Shown here: in pieces, positions 22,611 through 34,400 of the stretch
Numbering within the stretch: position 1 is the stretch's first letter
Layout: each line of letters starts with the position of its first letter
Origin: Andrena cerasifolii
Taxonomy: Eukaryota > Arthropoda > Insecta > Hymenoptera > Andrenidae
Assembly: GCF_050908995.1 (NCBI RefSeq)
Contig: NC_135124.1
Span: 6,386,001-6,450,000, forward strand
Reading direction: 5' to 3'
Length of the DNA: 64,000 nucleotides
The notes under the pieces: model-generated
Seen by the model: only the letters and a program-made list of their open reading frames with translations
The model's database searches: none
What the model was told of the DNA's origin: nothing
Made by a program: the position numbers and the translations under genes

Positions 22611-24306
22611 GTCTGTACCTCACAGCTTTTCCAAGTGGAACGAACCTGCAACCGTAGCTCTTTACGCTGCAAATGAACATCTCAAGCACACCGAAGTTTA
22701 AATTGGATAATGACTTTGTATAACTCGAGACGAGATGAAAAAGTTCGTGTTTCGTAATGAAATTCGTTTTGAAATTATGCTGCTGTATAATTCGTCTTGT
22801 ATTGTTTCCTATTCGAATTACCTGCGTTGAGTGTGCGCAGCATCGGACAAAAAGTTTTAACTTGAAGTTTCTAAAGTTTCTATTGATATGTATTCAACTT
22901 GTGGCTTTTGGAGGAAGTGCGGTGGAAGAATCCTACGATAATTTCTCCAACATTTAGAATCGATAACATAAAGACTATGAGAGCAGAAACTTCATAATTT
23001 CCACTTCAGTTACTGAGTTCCTGCGACTTTTCGAATCCTACGGTTATTCGTTACATTTTTCTCGATTTTAGCAGATCACGTCTTCCTTGATATGAAATTC
23101 ATTTAATGCCACGACGTTCTCGTTTAAAAAGAGTACCGCAAAATGAAGAAGATCAAAGATACGAGCTAGCTACTCCATTTCCTGACCAAGACGTTGCAAG
23201 ATATATCAAAGCAAAATATCAGTGGATCATTAAATAAACTTGACGTGGTTTAGTGAAATGTAGAGAAAATTTCATAAAGTCGTTGCTAATGCTACATTTT
23301 TACTACTCGCTGAAAACGAGTCGCCAAATCGATATCCTCTGGCGGAATTAATTTTATGCAAGTCTAGCCGCTGAAATTGCATAAAAATTCAAGAAGGATC
23401 GAGGCGCGGCCGATATTATCGAATAGGTAACTGGGGCAACGAAATTACCATATCTCGAGCGAAGAGCTCTATTCGAGGTGGAACTGAGTCGTTCGCGGAG
23501 GAAATGGACGGAATGCGTTAGAATTCGCGAATGGAGCTTAATTGTCCAGGTATGCCTGGCTACATAAATCGATAACTTGCGCGGAAACGAACCGCGAATC
23601 CTGATTCCCGAGCCCTTCGAGTGGCAGTCACTATTCATTCTTCGCGATGAACAATCTGGTCAGCAGCTATTCGACTCGGCAAGGGAAACGTTTTTAGTCC
23701 AGTGAAATTAGACGGAAATATGGCCAATCTGCGGAATAATTTCTAGAAAGTTAAATTTTGACCTGGACCTGTATTTCGACGTTTTAAACAATATGTCAAA
23801 AGTCCCCTGCGATCCGACAGCCGCTAAAAATGTTACAGAGGGTTGAAGTTAAAAAAAAAAAACAGTTTTCCGCGGGTATCTCCCTAAGTTGGGAATTAGT
23901 TGGCCATCAATATGCCAAGAATATGTGCTACTAGGGTATGAGCAGAGAACAGGGGATTTAATTGCATACCGTGTTCTGGTGAACTCCTGCTGCTACGTTT
24001 CTTTTCACGTGGCCCGTTCATTAATCTCATTTATTAAGTAAACGCACACCACCGCAGGAAGTTTATGGAACATGCATCTCCCTCGAATAGCACCGGCAGT
24101 GAAAAGCAGTAATATTAATTACGGTTTAGATTGTAGCTTCCTGAATGACGCGACGGACACACTGGCTAACCGACATTCAGATTTATTAACGGATTTTAAT
24201 GTAATACGTGTATATGTGGGAGAATAATTTGAGCTTCTTTGTTACTGCAATAAAACGAACTGCCAACGGAGAAACGAAGCCAGAAGTATCTTTCACTGTC
24301 TTTTAT
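22611..24306. other. No supported gene
   Basis: A 66-residue plus-strand frame at 22757-22957 begins with a hydrophobic, Cys-rich segment that could mimic a signal peptide. No promoter or family supports it. The remainder is featureless. Confidence 0.45.
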
Positions 24307-24912
24307 ATAAAAGGGCCACCTTGGACGAAGCAAAGTTATAGTCAGTTTCGGCAATTTTTTTTGAAGAGCTAATAAGATGAATGGAAAATTCAATGTGAAA
24401 CTGTTATTGTACAACTCCCGACGTAAAAAGCCTTATTTTTTTCGTATAAAATGGCGACGTTAATAGTTTTATTTTCTACATGCCTAAAACTAAATAAGTG
24501 CATACCGATTTTGCGATATCTTGAACAAATTCTTTGCAACTGACACTTTATTAAAAACAAAAATGCACTTTTTCTCCGCATATTCACTATTTCGACAAAA
24601 ATGAATGTTCATGGACATCCATGTGTACTTCTTTAATTTTAGACATGTAGAAAATGAAATTTTTTGGTTTTTGTTCTAGGTCAAACGGTACAGCCGTGAG
24701 GATTAACACCGTGGAAAACGTCGTTCAGCAAGATTTCGCGTATCACGGCTCTACAGCTGCTAGTTTGTACGGGAAAAAATAAGACTTTTTCCGTCGAGAG
24801 TTGTACAATAACAGGTTCAAATTGAATTCTCCACTTATTTCATTAACCTCCTGAAAAAAATTGCCGAAAATGACTATAACCGTGCTTCATCCAAGGTGGC
24901 CTAACCCCTTAA
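24307..24912. mobile_element. TTAA-bounded foldback element, family E (reference copy)
   Basis: The right end is AAGGTGGCCTAACCCCTTAA (TTAA at 24909-24912). The left end is ATAAAAGGGCCACCTTGG, TTAA with changes. The arms share ATAGTCA(G/T)TTTCGGCAATTT, TTATTGTACAACTC(C/T)CGACG and the adjoining bases in inverted order. There is no coding capacity. A shuffled relative lies at 20743-21067. Confidence 0.8.
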
Positions 24913-27704
24913 TCTCGCAGCACTTTGATTGCATTTGGTGAGTTTGGAATTATATGAAAATGTTCAATTACGAAGGAATACCTAGTCAACTTTCATTTCA
25001 CTGGAAATCCATTTCGTCTTTGTAAACAATCTTGCCGGCTGAAAATATTTCATAAAGTAAAAAGTACCTGCTACCAACGAAAATGTTCAAGGACGTTGCA
25101 CTCGACGTGGAGAAAATTGCAGGGAATTAAAACACCGCAGGACCCTTTAACACTGACTGAAAACGTCACAATAATTCCATTCACACGAACGCGTGTCGGG
25201 GCGCGCAATGATCGTTGCCGCGCTCGCGAACTTGCAGCACAATTGAACTGTCCACGCATAACCAACCGGGCGGATAGATCGAGCGCAATTACCGTCCGCC
25301 AAATTGAATCAGGCATTACATCCAAATAGAACTTGGATTTCTTCGTTATCGTTTCGAGACAGATCATTATTTATCCTCCCTAACGAGATTGCCTCCTTTT
25401 CGCCGCACGGCGGAAAAGGGGTAAACAAAAAGAGATAAAATTAAAAAAGGGGGAGACGAAGAGTACAAAGCCAAGGGTAGAATTCCAGCTGGGTTTCAGC
25501 TTTAGATGCAACCGGGTAAGGAGCAAACAATTTTAATTACCGCCCACTGACGAGAGTCTTCCTAATTGCATCTCGGATCCCCGAGAATCCTTTCACGTCC
25601 GCAAGTAGCCAACGAATAATTAAAAAGAATAACTGTCCACTGTTCCAAACTGGAGAAAGCCCGTGGCCTGCGCGTGGAGAAATTCACTCGTGCACAACGG
25701 CTGACACTTAAAATCGTCCAGCATAAGCGTCACACCTTTGTAGCCATTGGAAGAATATCTGTTGTGTGTCGTTAATTGTTCGAAGGGAAGAAGTAACCCA
25801 AAATTGTGTAACGTGTTACTGTAGGATCGACATAGGGAACAAGACATGGGCAAAGTACACTTGTTATTATTCTGTTTTTGGTAGAGAAAAAGTTGGAAGC
25901 TACAAACTACACTGGAAGAACGAAAACTGATACTGTTCCTTCATATTGAAGAAGAGACTTACTGTGAAATTATAAGAATCACGAATAGAAGTGATTCTAC
26001 TGGAAGTAATAGAATGCATCGAAATAAAAAATGCAAGAAGGTAATTTTGAACAGCTACGAAAAAGGTACTCTTACGCACCTGGCGATAAACTTGGAAGAA
26101 TAGAAGATAGCGAAGGAAATCATGCAGGATATTGGGTTCAAACTCCTCACAACTTCTGCTGCAAGATGTCTGTGACAACTTTATCACTACTCCAAGAAAT
26201 TCCACGTTTCTGCATTACGCCGTGGAATAAAGTGAATAGCGTACGTCTGCATAGATTATAAACGTGTTTCCTTCGCGCATGCTGCACTTCGCGAGGACGA
26301 CTGTGCAACAAGAGTCGTGGACGATTTGTCAGTGTGAGGGATTGTACGTGAGCGAGATAGCCAGGCAGGATAGGCCACATCGAAAGCTCCCATCAGAGCT
26401 TTCTCTCGCGGTGCTTGACCAGACTGAGATCTTCGCTTCCGAGATATACTAGCCATCGCCATCTTCGCGAATAAGTCCTGGAACGAGTCCAAGGTTTAGA
26501 AAGTGGCGACGGGTCAGAGACTTGGAGTATTTTTCTCCCTTACGTACCAGGCAGTCTCGCTAAGCTTGCTCTCACGTGCGATCGTTATCGGGATTATTAC
26601 TCGCGTGTCGCGTAAAGATTGCAACCACCTACGCTCGCTGACTTAATGGAATTAAGATTAGATTCGTCGTCGACGCTGTTCCCGCCCGCTAGCGTGACGG
26701 GGTATAGAGCGATGCTTGTTTAAGATTATATGCGGCTCGTTCCGTTAATCTGGTCATTGTTCTGACAATAACGAAGTGGAAGAGATAGCCAGTTGGGTAC
26801 CAAGAGGCGTGCTAGCGAGCTCTAAGCACGTCAAGCGAGGCAGTTCGATTGTTCCGGTTGTACGGTCGCTAATTGGTTCGAACAATCAATATTCATCGGC
26901 AATTAACACTTCGGGAACGGATGTCGGGATACTTCCGATAGAGTACTTTACTTTTCTAGGACAGCTTCGGAATAATCCTGTCGACACTTCGCAGAATCAA
27001 TATCAAGAGACCTGGTTTTGCGAGTGATGAGACGCTTGGTTAGTGATTTTATAATATGTGACTAATGGGGAAACGTTGAAATGCTCGGAAGAGGGTAGCT
27101 TCTGGTTTGTAGAAGGAAAACGGAGAAGAACGGAAATATCCTGATGTACAATTAATTAATGGCAACTCTCGGGGCAAAGTTGATAAATCACGTGACGAAA
27201 CATTTGTCTCTAATGGTGAACGAATGCGTAATGGGGTGGTTACCGATAAGTGAACCAAGGAGAGTTGATTTATCTTTAGTTTATTTGCGAGCGCGTCCAG
27301 TGTGTACAGCGGTAGGTACGAGATGTATTGACTATTCGTACTAACTTCTCGCATTCTTATACATACACAAAGGCATCTAGGTACAGCTCCCATGCCAAAC
27401 TTGAATATTATTCGCCTCGAGGGAATCGTTTCCACTTGGACGTCGTTTTCTGGAAGCGAGGTGTAAATACGCGGCTCTTGGTTTCTTCGAAGCCGCGCGG
27501 TTACGGCGACCTAGCCGCTGGCGGGACCTTAACGGTTGCTAGCGGCCCACTGTTTATGGCGGCTAGTTGAGGCACGCATAAAACTTTGCTCGCGAAGTCA
27601 AAATATTTAAGTTCAATCGCGATAAGTCCTAAACCGTGTACCGCTACAAACGCAAGACAGAAACAGGAGTGAACGCCGGACGGAACCTACTACCGGACAT
27701 TAGC
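24913..27704. other. No supported gene
   Basis: Short frames only; none shows a domain, a consistent splice pattern or a promoter. GC content is locally higher at 26250-27000 and 27440-27560. Confidence 0.5.
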
Positions 27705-27880
27705 TATTCTCCTTGTCATTTAAGAAGGAACCCGTTTCGCGCATGTAGAATGAGCTCATTGGCTCCGAAAAAGCGTTGGTGGGGATACAGCCAATAGTGG
27801 CTTCTCCCGGCACCAATCCTGCGCAGAACCGGTCTAACCTCGTCGGTTGGCAGGTTCCTTCTTAAATGACAGGGAGAATA
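27705..27880. mobile_element. Short MITE with 28-bp terminal inverted repeats, TA ends
   Basis: TATTCTCCTTGTCATTTAAG (27705, continuing GAAGGAACC-like) is mirrored by the right end, CTTAAATGACAGGGAGAATA (ending 27880), with one mismatch. The total is 176 bp. TA at both edges suggests mariner-type mobilisation, but TA could also belong to the repeat itself. Confidence 0.85.
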
Positions 27881-27897
27881 CATCCAACTTATTTGCA

Positions 27898-28036
27898 ATA
27901 TTCAATGTTGCGCAATATTATTAACCGCCTGTGCATCATATTGGAAGGTTTTACAATATACTGTGTGAATCAAAACGGTTTTGATATTTATTGTGCAATA
28001 TTGAATATTGCACAATAATATGAACCGTCTACAGGC
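27898..28036. repeat. Diverged direct and inverted repeats around CAATATT
   Basis: TATTCAATGTTGCGCAATATTATTAACCG-like sequence at the left recurs in direct orientation near 27997-28036 as a diverged copy. TTGCGCAATATT and ATTGCACAAT are partly self-complementary. The origin is unknown. Confidence 0.45.
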
Positions 28037-28056
28037 CGCTTTACTTGAGAAGATCT

Positions 28057-28285
28057 TTAAGAGGGGATTCTCGTCTAACAGCCCCAAAAGTAACTGATAT
28101 TTTAGATTTTTTTTTAAAAAAAAGTGTTGGTCATATTGTATTAAACTCTTTTGGGATATAAGGAGGCACCTTTAAACTCGCAGAATTTTTTTTATGTCGA
28201 TCCTTCTTATTATTTATTAATTATTATGGAACCTTGTTCACCTCTTCGACGGTGTATCTCCTGTTGGCAGGAACTCCCCCTACGT
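28057..28285. mobile_element. Family B element, single-arm fragment (copy 3)
   Basis: It starts with an intact terminus, TTAAGAGGGGATTCTCGTCT, and follows the family B arm through GGGATATAAGGAGGCACCTT to the CTCTTCGACGGTG segment. It then breaks into unrelated DNA. Only one arm is left. Confidence 0.8.
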
Positions 28286-29342
28286 TCTAGTCACGAAGTT
28301 CGACGAAGAAGAGAGAGACCTGATACCATTAGAAACATTGACAATCATTCAATAGTATCCAAAACTTTCTACCCCGTGCCAAAGAATTTCAAAAGCTGCA
28401 ACTACCACCCTCAAATCTCTTGACAACTACTAACCAGAGGAAACAGGCATCAATACAAAACGAGCCTCCTCTATTCCAGCCTTATCTGGGGAAACAATGG
28501 TTCTAAATGAAGGCCCAGGTCGCTGATCATGGAAGAATGGGGAAGTTTACGGAAGGAGTGGCTCGCTGGATGGGATACAGACTTCGCAGATGGAAACGGC
28601 AGTAATAAACAGTGGATCCAGGAAAAGAGGTCGAAAGGGAAAGAAGGGCCAGACGAGCCAATGGCACAGACAAAGAAGGAAGAAGATTGAAGCACACCAG
28701 GAGCAGGCGTACACACAGACGAGCTAGTGGAGTGAAAGGGACGCAAAAGGGGGCCAGGGAAAGGGAGAGAGAGAGAGAGAGAGAGAAAACGATGGTAGCA
28801 CGTGCCCTGGCGACCGTTCGAAATCGGTTCGACGATTCCGGACAGGAAACGGGCCCGGCTTCACGGTCGATGGTCAGATCGTATCGATGAAAATTGCAAT
28901 GGCCTCGCCGCGGTGAAACGTTCCAATTTCGCGAGAGAACAACGACATGCTGCGCGTACACCGACGGTGACTCGAAGGGGAATCGAAACACGTTCGATTG
29001 TCGTCCATCCTACCCCCATTTCGCATATCGCAATTGATACTGGTAATGCACAAGGGAGTTACACCCGAGACACTGGTAAACTGTGACCGTAAACTACACT
29101 GCGCCAGTAGTAATTACATTTTATACGACGCGATAGCAATTTCATGTTCAACGTCACCGAGTAGTGGTGGAAAGCCAATAATTTTCTTCAGTCTTGTTGG
29201 AGATAGTTGTCACGAGTATTGTGCAAGTGCAATAGCGAGAGAAAAATCTAAACTGGACTTTAAGACCATTTCACTAATCGAAGCGACGCAGGGTTGACAA
29301 AGACAGTAAAAAGTAGAAAATCTGCGGATGCACTCTAAAGCC
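28286..29342. other. Purine-rich stretch and (GA)n run; no supported gene
   Basis: From 28500 to 28800 the plus strand is strongly purine-rich and ends in (GA)n at about 28763-28786. It gives long spurious frames on both strands (for example a Ser/Leu-rich minus frame at 28527-28991). No real coding signal was found. Confidence 0.5.
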
Positions 29343-29512
29343 GGGAAACCACCGGGAAGCTAAGCTGAGCTATGCTATGCGATGCTATGTTTTAACGTAG
29401 CTTTTAGTGGAAACGGTTCCATAACAGTGTATTGAAGCTATTTTTTTAAAAAACATGGCATGGCATAGCATCGCATAGCTTAGCTTAGCTTCCCGGTGGA
29501 AGCTTACCGGTT
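29343..29512. mobile_element. Short hairpin element (GCTAAGC / CCGGGAAG arms)
   Basis: CCACCGGGAAGCTAAGCTGA (about 29348) pairs with AGCTTAGCTTCCCGGTGG (about 29482-29500). The adjacent GCTATGCGATGCTATG pairs with CATAGCATCGCATAGC. The arms are about 45 bp with a loop of about 75 bp. No convincing target duplication was found, so mobility is inferred from the MITE-like form only. Confidence 0.65.
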
Positions 29513-30042
29513 TAATACCATTTTTCTATACTAGAAGCCCCCTTCTCACGTTTCAAGTGCGTCATTGCAATTAGGATGCTATAAACCTCAGAAACGACAA
29601 CGTAGAGAAGGAAAGCTTGATGAAGTAGCTCTATTTATACTCGAATTTATCGAGTCCCTAAAAAGAATGCCAAGCAGAGCGTGACACTTTCGAAGCACGT
29701 CTAATTGCAAGCCTTGCTTCCTCGACGCCACAGAGCTAGCGTGGTCGTTTTAAAATTTCTCAGTGACCTGTATTCCTTTAATACCGCCACCTCGGGTCTC
29801 GCAGGTTCGATATTGGCTGGCCGTCATGAAAACGTTTCGTCGAGAAAAATTGCCCGCACATAACGTACACCGGCCAATCTCGTCGCGACTAACGTCGACT
29901 TTATCCGCCCGTTGGATTCAATATCATGTAAATGGTAGTGCAAAGGGTTGCTGGGGGACAGGTGGAGGCGGAAGGGCCGGGGGCAGAGTGTCGTTTTGGA
30001 CGGAAACCAATCGACTATGGGGGTATACCTCGTGACTTCCAA

Positions 30043-30492
30043 TTAAATCAAGCGGCGCTCGATTGCACTTCCCGCGGATAAAAGTTTCAAAAGCGGCGGC
30101 GATAGCTCCGTCGAAGCTTCCCCTGGAGTGCATTTTTTTGGGGACTCCAACGAAGACCGCGCTCTAACGTATTTTGGATCATTCGATTCGATCTCATTTC
30201 TCTGGGAGTGCTTTTCGATTTCTAATGTGCTTCTTTGACGAGAGCAACCCTTGGAAGTTTTTCCACTATTAACGTTTGTAATTTTACTGCACTGTTCCAC
30301 TTCGTGGAAACTGCCATTGCCGAATATTTTATGGCTGCGTTGTGCTCGTATCTTCGCGCAGGATTCGGTACAACGAAATGAAGTTGCGTTTATGCGTAAT
30401 GGAACTTGAATCTCTTCTTGCGAAGCGTTCTTCTTATTAAGTTCTGATTGAACTGTGATTTCTTGCAATTGAATAAACGGTAGACTCGGCAT
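30043..30492 (-). CDS. Unexplained open frame of about 149 codons (doubtful)
   Basis: The first ATG is at 30492; the open frame extends upstream to about 30570 without another ATG. The product is rich in Ser, Glu, Lys and Gln with no recognised domain, no hydrophobic segment and no clear splice sites. It lies on the same strand as the MADF gene and roughly 600 bases beyond its stop, so it could in principle be 3' sequence of that locus. Chance cannot be excluded. Confidence 0.2.
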   Translation of the reverse strand: MPSLPFIQLQEITVQSELNKKNASQEEIQVPLRINATSFRCTESCAKIRAQRSHKIFGNGSFHEVEQCSKITNVNSGKTSKGCSRQRSTLEIEKHSQRNEIESNDPKYVRARSSLESPKKCTPGEASTELSPPLLKLLSAGSAIERRLI

Positions 30493-30739
30493 TGTCCGGA
30501 TTGACAAAGATACAATGGTGACAGCTTCCTGTGGCACTCCTGCTCCGTCCTTGATAGCGACTATTCGAGCTTAAATCCGTATTAAAATCGATTTGCACGC
30601 GACGGAGTGTTGCCAACCAGAAAGACGGACATTGAACTTAACATAAAAGCTGTTTTACCCTCACTCCACTTTCTTCGTTGAATATATGGGTGAGAATAAA
30701 TTAGATGTCTATGTTATGTGTAGAAATGATAAAAAAACG

Positions 30740-30745
30740 TTTATT
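30740..30745 (-). terminator. Candidate polyadenylation signal for the MADF gene
   Basis: AATAAA on the minus strand, about 350 bases past the MADF stop codon. Position and strand fit. The hexamer is common by chance in A+T-rich DNA. Confidence 0.3.
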
Positions 30746-31096
30746 CGTTATTTACATGCAAGTAAAACGCTGTATTTAACAATTTGATCCCTTAACGGAT
30801 TGTTCTAACTTACATTATCAGGGTGGTTTTTACATTTATAGAGAGCTGTGGAAACTAATTCTATGAGTTAAGTGTAATGGATCTGTGTATTTTTAAATAA
30901 ATATCACTTAAGGTATTCGTGTCATTTCCTTGCAAGCTCATCATTCCATTAATCTTACCCTCATCCCTGAAAAATACAACCAAACGACGAAGTACCTAAG
31001 TGGCGAAGATTCATCTAATCATCACATTCAGTGCAACCGAGATCGAGTACTATATATCCGCGAGAAGTTGAAGCTCAGTCTTGTTAACGCATACCC

Positions 31097-31489
31097 TTAA
31101 GGCAACACGCATTCGCCTTCCAGGTCACTGAGGTCCTCATTCTTCAGTTCCTGAGTCCGCGAGTTCGTCTCGCCGTGTCGAAATAAAATGCACTGAGCAG
31201 CTTCCGACTGTGTATTGGCAGAAAAGGACCTGGCACGTTCATAGTAGCCCATGTCAGCGTTAAAAAGTATATCGCTGATTGCGTGCTGGACAGCGCTCCG
31301 AGAGGAAGTCGAGTAACGTTTCATCTTATTTGCCACGAACATGCCGTAGCTGTGGCACTCGTCCTCGGTAATCTGTTCCACAGGTTTAAGGATTTCTTCG
31401 AGTCGTTCGTTTTCTGTTTGTACCCTGCTTATTTTTGGTGGAGGAGGACTCACGTCTACCTGTATCTCATCCCTATATATGTCATTCCT
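31097..31489 (-). CDS. MADF gene exon 3 (C-terminal 130 residues)
   Basis: The acceptor GTGATGTACAG|AG has the better pyrimidine-rich upstream sequence. A second in-phase acceptor, GAGATACAG|GT, would start the exon at 31459 and drop ten residues. A Pro run (SPPPPK) precedes a charged linker and the BESS-like segment. The last residues are acidic and the frame stops at 31097. Confidence 0.85.
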   Translation of the reverse strand, partial: RNDIYRDEIQVDVSPPPPKISRVQTENERLEEILKPVEQITEDECHSYGMFVANKMKRYSTSSRSAVQHAISDILFNADMGYYERARSFSANTQSEAAQCILFRHGETNSRTQELKNEDLSDLEGECVLP

Positions 31490-34400
31490 CTGTACATCAC
31501 AGGGCGGATGTGGGACCTACAAGTTAATCGGTTCAAATATCTGCTGTCGTGGAATAGTGAGAAACGGGCAGGAACGCAAGTGTGTGACGAAATGAAAGTA
31601 GTAACAACAGTGTAGAACAAAATGTGAAATGTAAATCGAAGTGGAAGGGGGTAGCAATGAATGTGTAAAACGACGTGAAGAAGAGTAGTAACTAAAGTAG
31701 CAAGAAACACTAATTGTGTCACAGAATGAACTTCGAACGTAAATGTTCCAATTAGCGACCCTGTAAGATTCACGTGCACGATCTAGCATATTAAAAATAT
31801 TTAGCGCAGCTACTCATTAATAGCCTATCATATTGCTGGTTCTCCTCCATTACGATAAAGGCCCATTTTTTATGATGAAATTGTTCGGATAAAATTATTA
31901 ATAATAAGTATATTATAGGGTGCACGTATAACAATGTTTGGACTTTAATTCTCTCTTCGTCCCATCCACGGTGTAATAGACAGGTGTTCTGACTCTGTAC
32001 CTTTTACCCCAACGATTTTGTGTGCCGATTGCTGTTTAGTTCCCCTGGCCGCCGCGAGAGGCGCCGTGACTTAGAAGGCATATACATATGTGTTAATGAG
32101 ATTGTGGTAGTAGAGATTTTAATGGTATTACTGGGCTTGCCAGAAAAATCCTTCGCGTAATGGAGGGGGAACATGCCACGCATGCGCGTGATGACGCTGT
32201 CATTTGATTCAATCATGGCGTCGATTGATTTGCATGGCGTGTTCCCCTTCCACTACGAGTAGGAATTCAATACCAGGCCTGTATATATATATATGTAAAT
32301 GCCTTTACAACAGCCACGAAATCTGCCGGCCGCCAGAAGAACTAGGACGGAAAAAATCACACATTCTGGACAGGAGTCGGAACACCTGTCTAATACACCG
32401 TGGCCCCAACCTATTTCAGACCGGAGCATTGACTCGTACATACTTCGTGGAATACCGTGTCATTGATCGGGACATGCAATCTAATGTCCCAATTAATGAC
32501 TGCATCGGAAAAGAACGTTTATAAAATAATAAGTACAAAAAAGATTATTAAATTAACAGTTTTTATTAAATTAATTATTTTTATTATTAAATTATTGGCG
32601 AAACTTCCGAAAACCGGTCAAACCCGATTTAGCTATAATTTTGAAGATAGTTTTATTTTGCATAAAGACGATGTTTACGAGAAGGATTTTTTGCGACTCC
32701 AAAGTTAAGACCCAAAATTTAGATCAAAATGTTTTACCATTTCAGTGTCATTTCCAACGTTACCGACACTGCCTAAAATAAAGTTACAACAGTATATATA
32801 GTACATTCTCTTTATTAGTTCCCCGTGTATACACATTTTATATCTTGTAATAATTGGTAAAATCGATCACCTCTGGTCGTTTTTACACATCGGTTCGACA
32901 CGATGCTTTACGCGCCCGCGAGCGGGCGCGCGCCCCCCGCGCCGGTCTAGCCCCAACCAATACTAATACCCGGGACAAGTTGCAAAGTGGAATGCGTTGT
33001 GTCGGTGTAAGTCAACAGAAATATTGTTAAGAGGGGGGAACAAGGTAAAGTGATTAAAGAAAATCTATAAAGTGTATCCTTTTATGCACAATTACCTCTG
33101 TATATTTTGCTGAATGCAAAGAGAAAACGTGGAGAGCTTGGGTGTAACGTAGTCACATTTCAAGTGTCAGTCCTTTGCTATAATCTCATCCTACGCTGTG
33201 TCGGTAATGCAGAAAGTGACATTACAGTAGTAAAACCTTATTCGTAAAATTTGAGGTCTAACTTTTCAAGTCGCCAAAATCTTTCTCGCAAATATTACTT
33301 TTGAGTAAAAGAAACCTATTTTCTGAATTTCAGTCGAATCGAAAGATGGAAGTTTTCAAAATTGCAGGGAGTGACACTAAAATGGTAATATACATTTTTC
33401 GTAAAATTTGGATCTTAACTTTCGAGTCGCAGAAAACGCTTCTCGCAAACATTGTTTTTAGATAAAATGAAGTTATTTGCAGAATTTCAGTCGAATTGGG
33501 TTTGACCGGTTTTCGGAAGTACAGCCAAATTATTATTGCATTATTATTCTTCATTGAGGTTACTATGCAAACTGACAAGACACGCAAGATGGAATCATGA
33601 CATGCCATCTCGTGTCAATAAAAGGAACTCATACATTTTACGAGTAGGTACCGATTGACACCCATAATTATTATGAATTTAATAAAAAAAATCGATGCAA
33701 TTTTTTTAAATAATAAATTTACAATTACTTTTTAACTTATTTGAATATATTTGTTTACATTAATATATTCATGCAGGAAACACTTAATACCTAAAGTTTG
33801 CACGTTCTAAAGTTCGGTAACAAGAAACTACTTTTTCACGGCTTTGTAGCTGACACACGTGAAAACATTTAGTAACTACTTAATTATATGTTAGGGTATA
33901 CATTAGCGAAACCATCAGTATGATAATTTGAATATTCACGAAACGAATTCAATACTTTTAATGCCCGTTCCTAACATAAAAAATTTCATATTTAAATATA
34001 AACGATAAAGTGTCAATAATTAGGACTGGGTCATTAATTGGGACATTTATCTAATTAACTTCATAATGGACATTATGCAAGCAAATACTTACAGTACTTA
34101 CTGGAGTACTTAATGTGATTGATGTCGGTTGATAAGCATTTCTATCCATGAGAAAGGCTAATGCATCGAAAAGAAACCACGTGGACCTGTATTCCTCGCC
34201 ATCTAGATCCAAAATTATAAGACATACGAGTGGAAATATGATCCTATTAACAATGAAAACAAGAAACGCTCCAGGGAACTCAACCTGACTCTCATTTTTT
34301 CTTTTTTGTAAATTCCCATGGAAGCATCCCTTGCCCAACGCAAACTGGGTTACTTCCAAATCCATGACTTCGGTTTATCTGAGAAGATCGAAGTGTTTTT

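Noticed and set aside
28527..28991. 154-codon Ser/Leu-rich minus frame and its plus-strand partner
   Set aside because: It arises from a purine-rich stretch and a (GA)n run; no domain or splice evidence.
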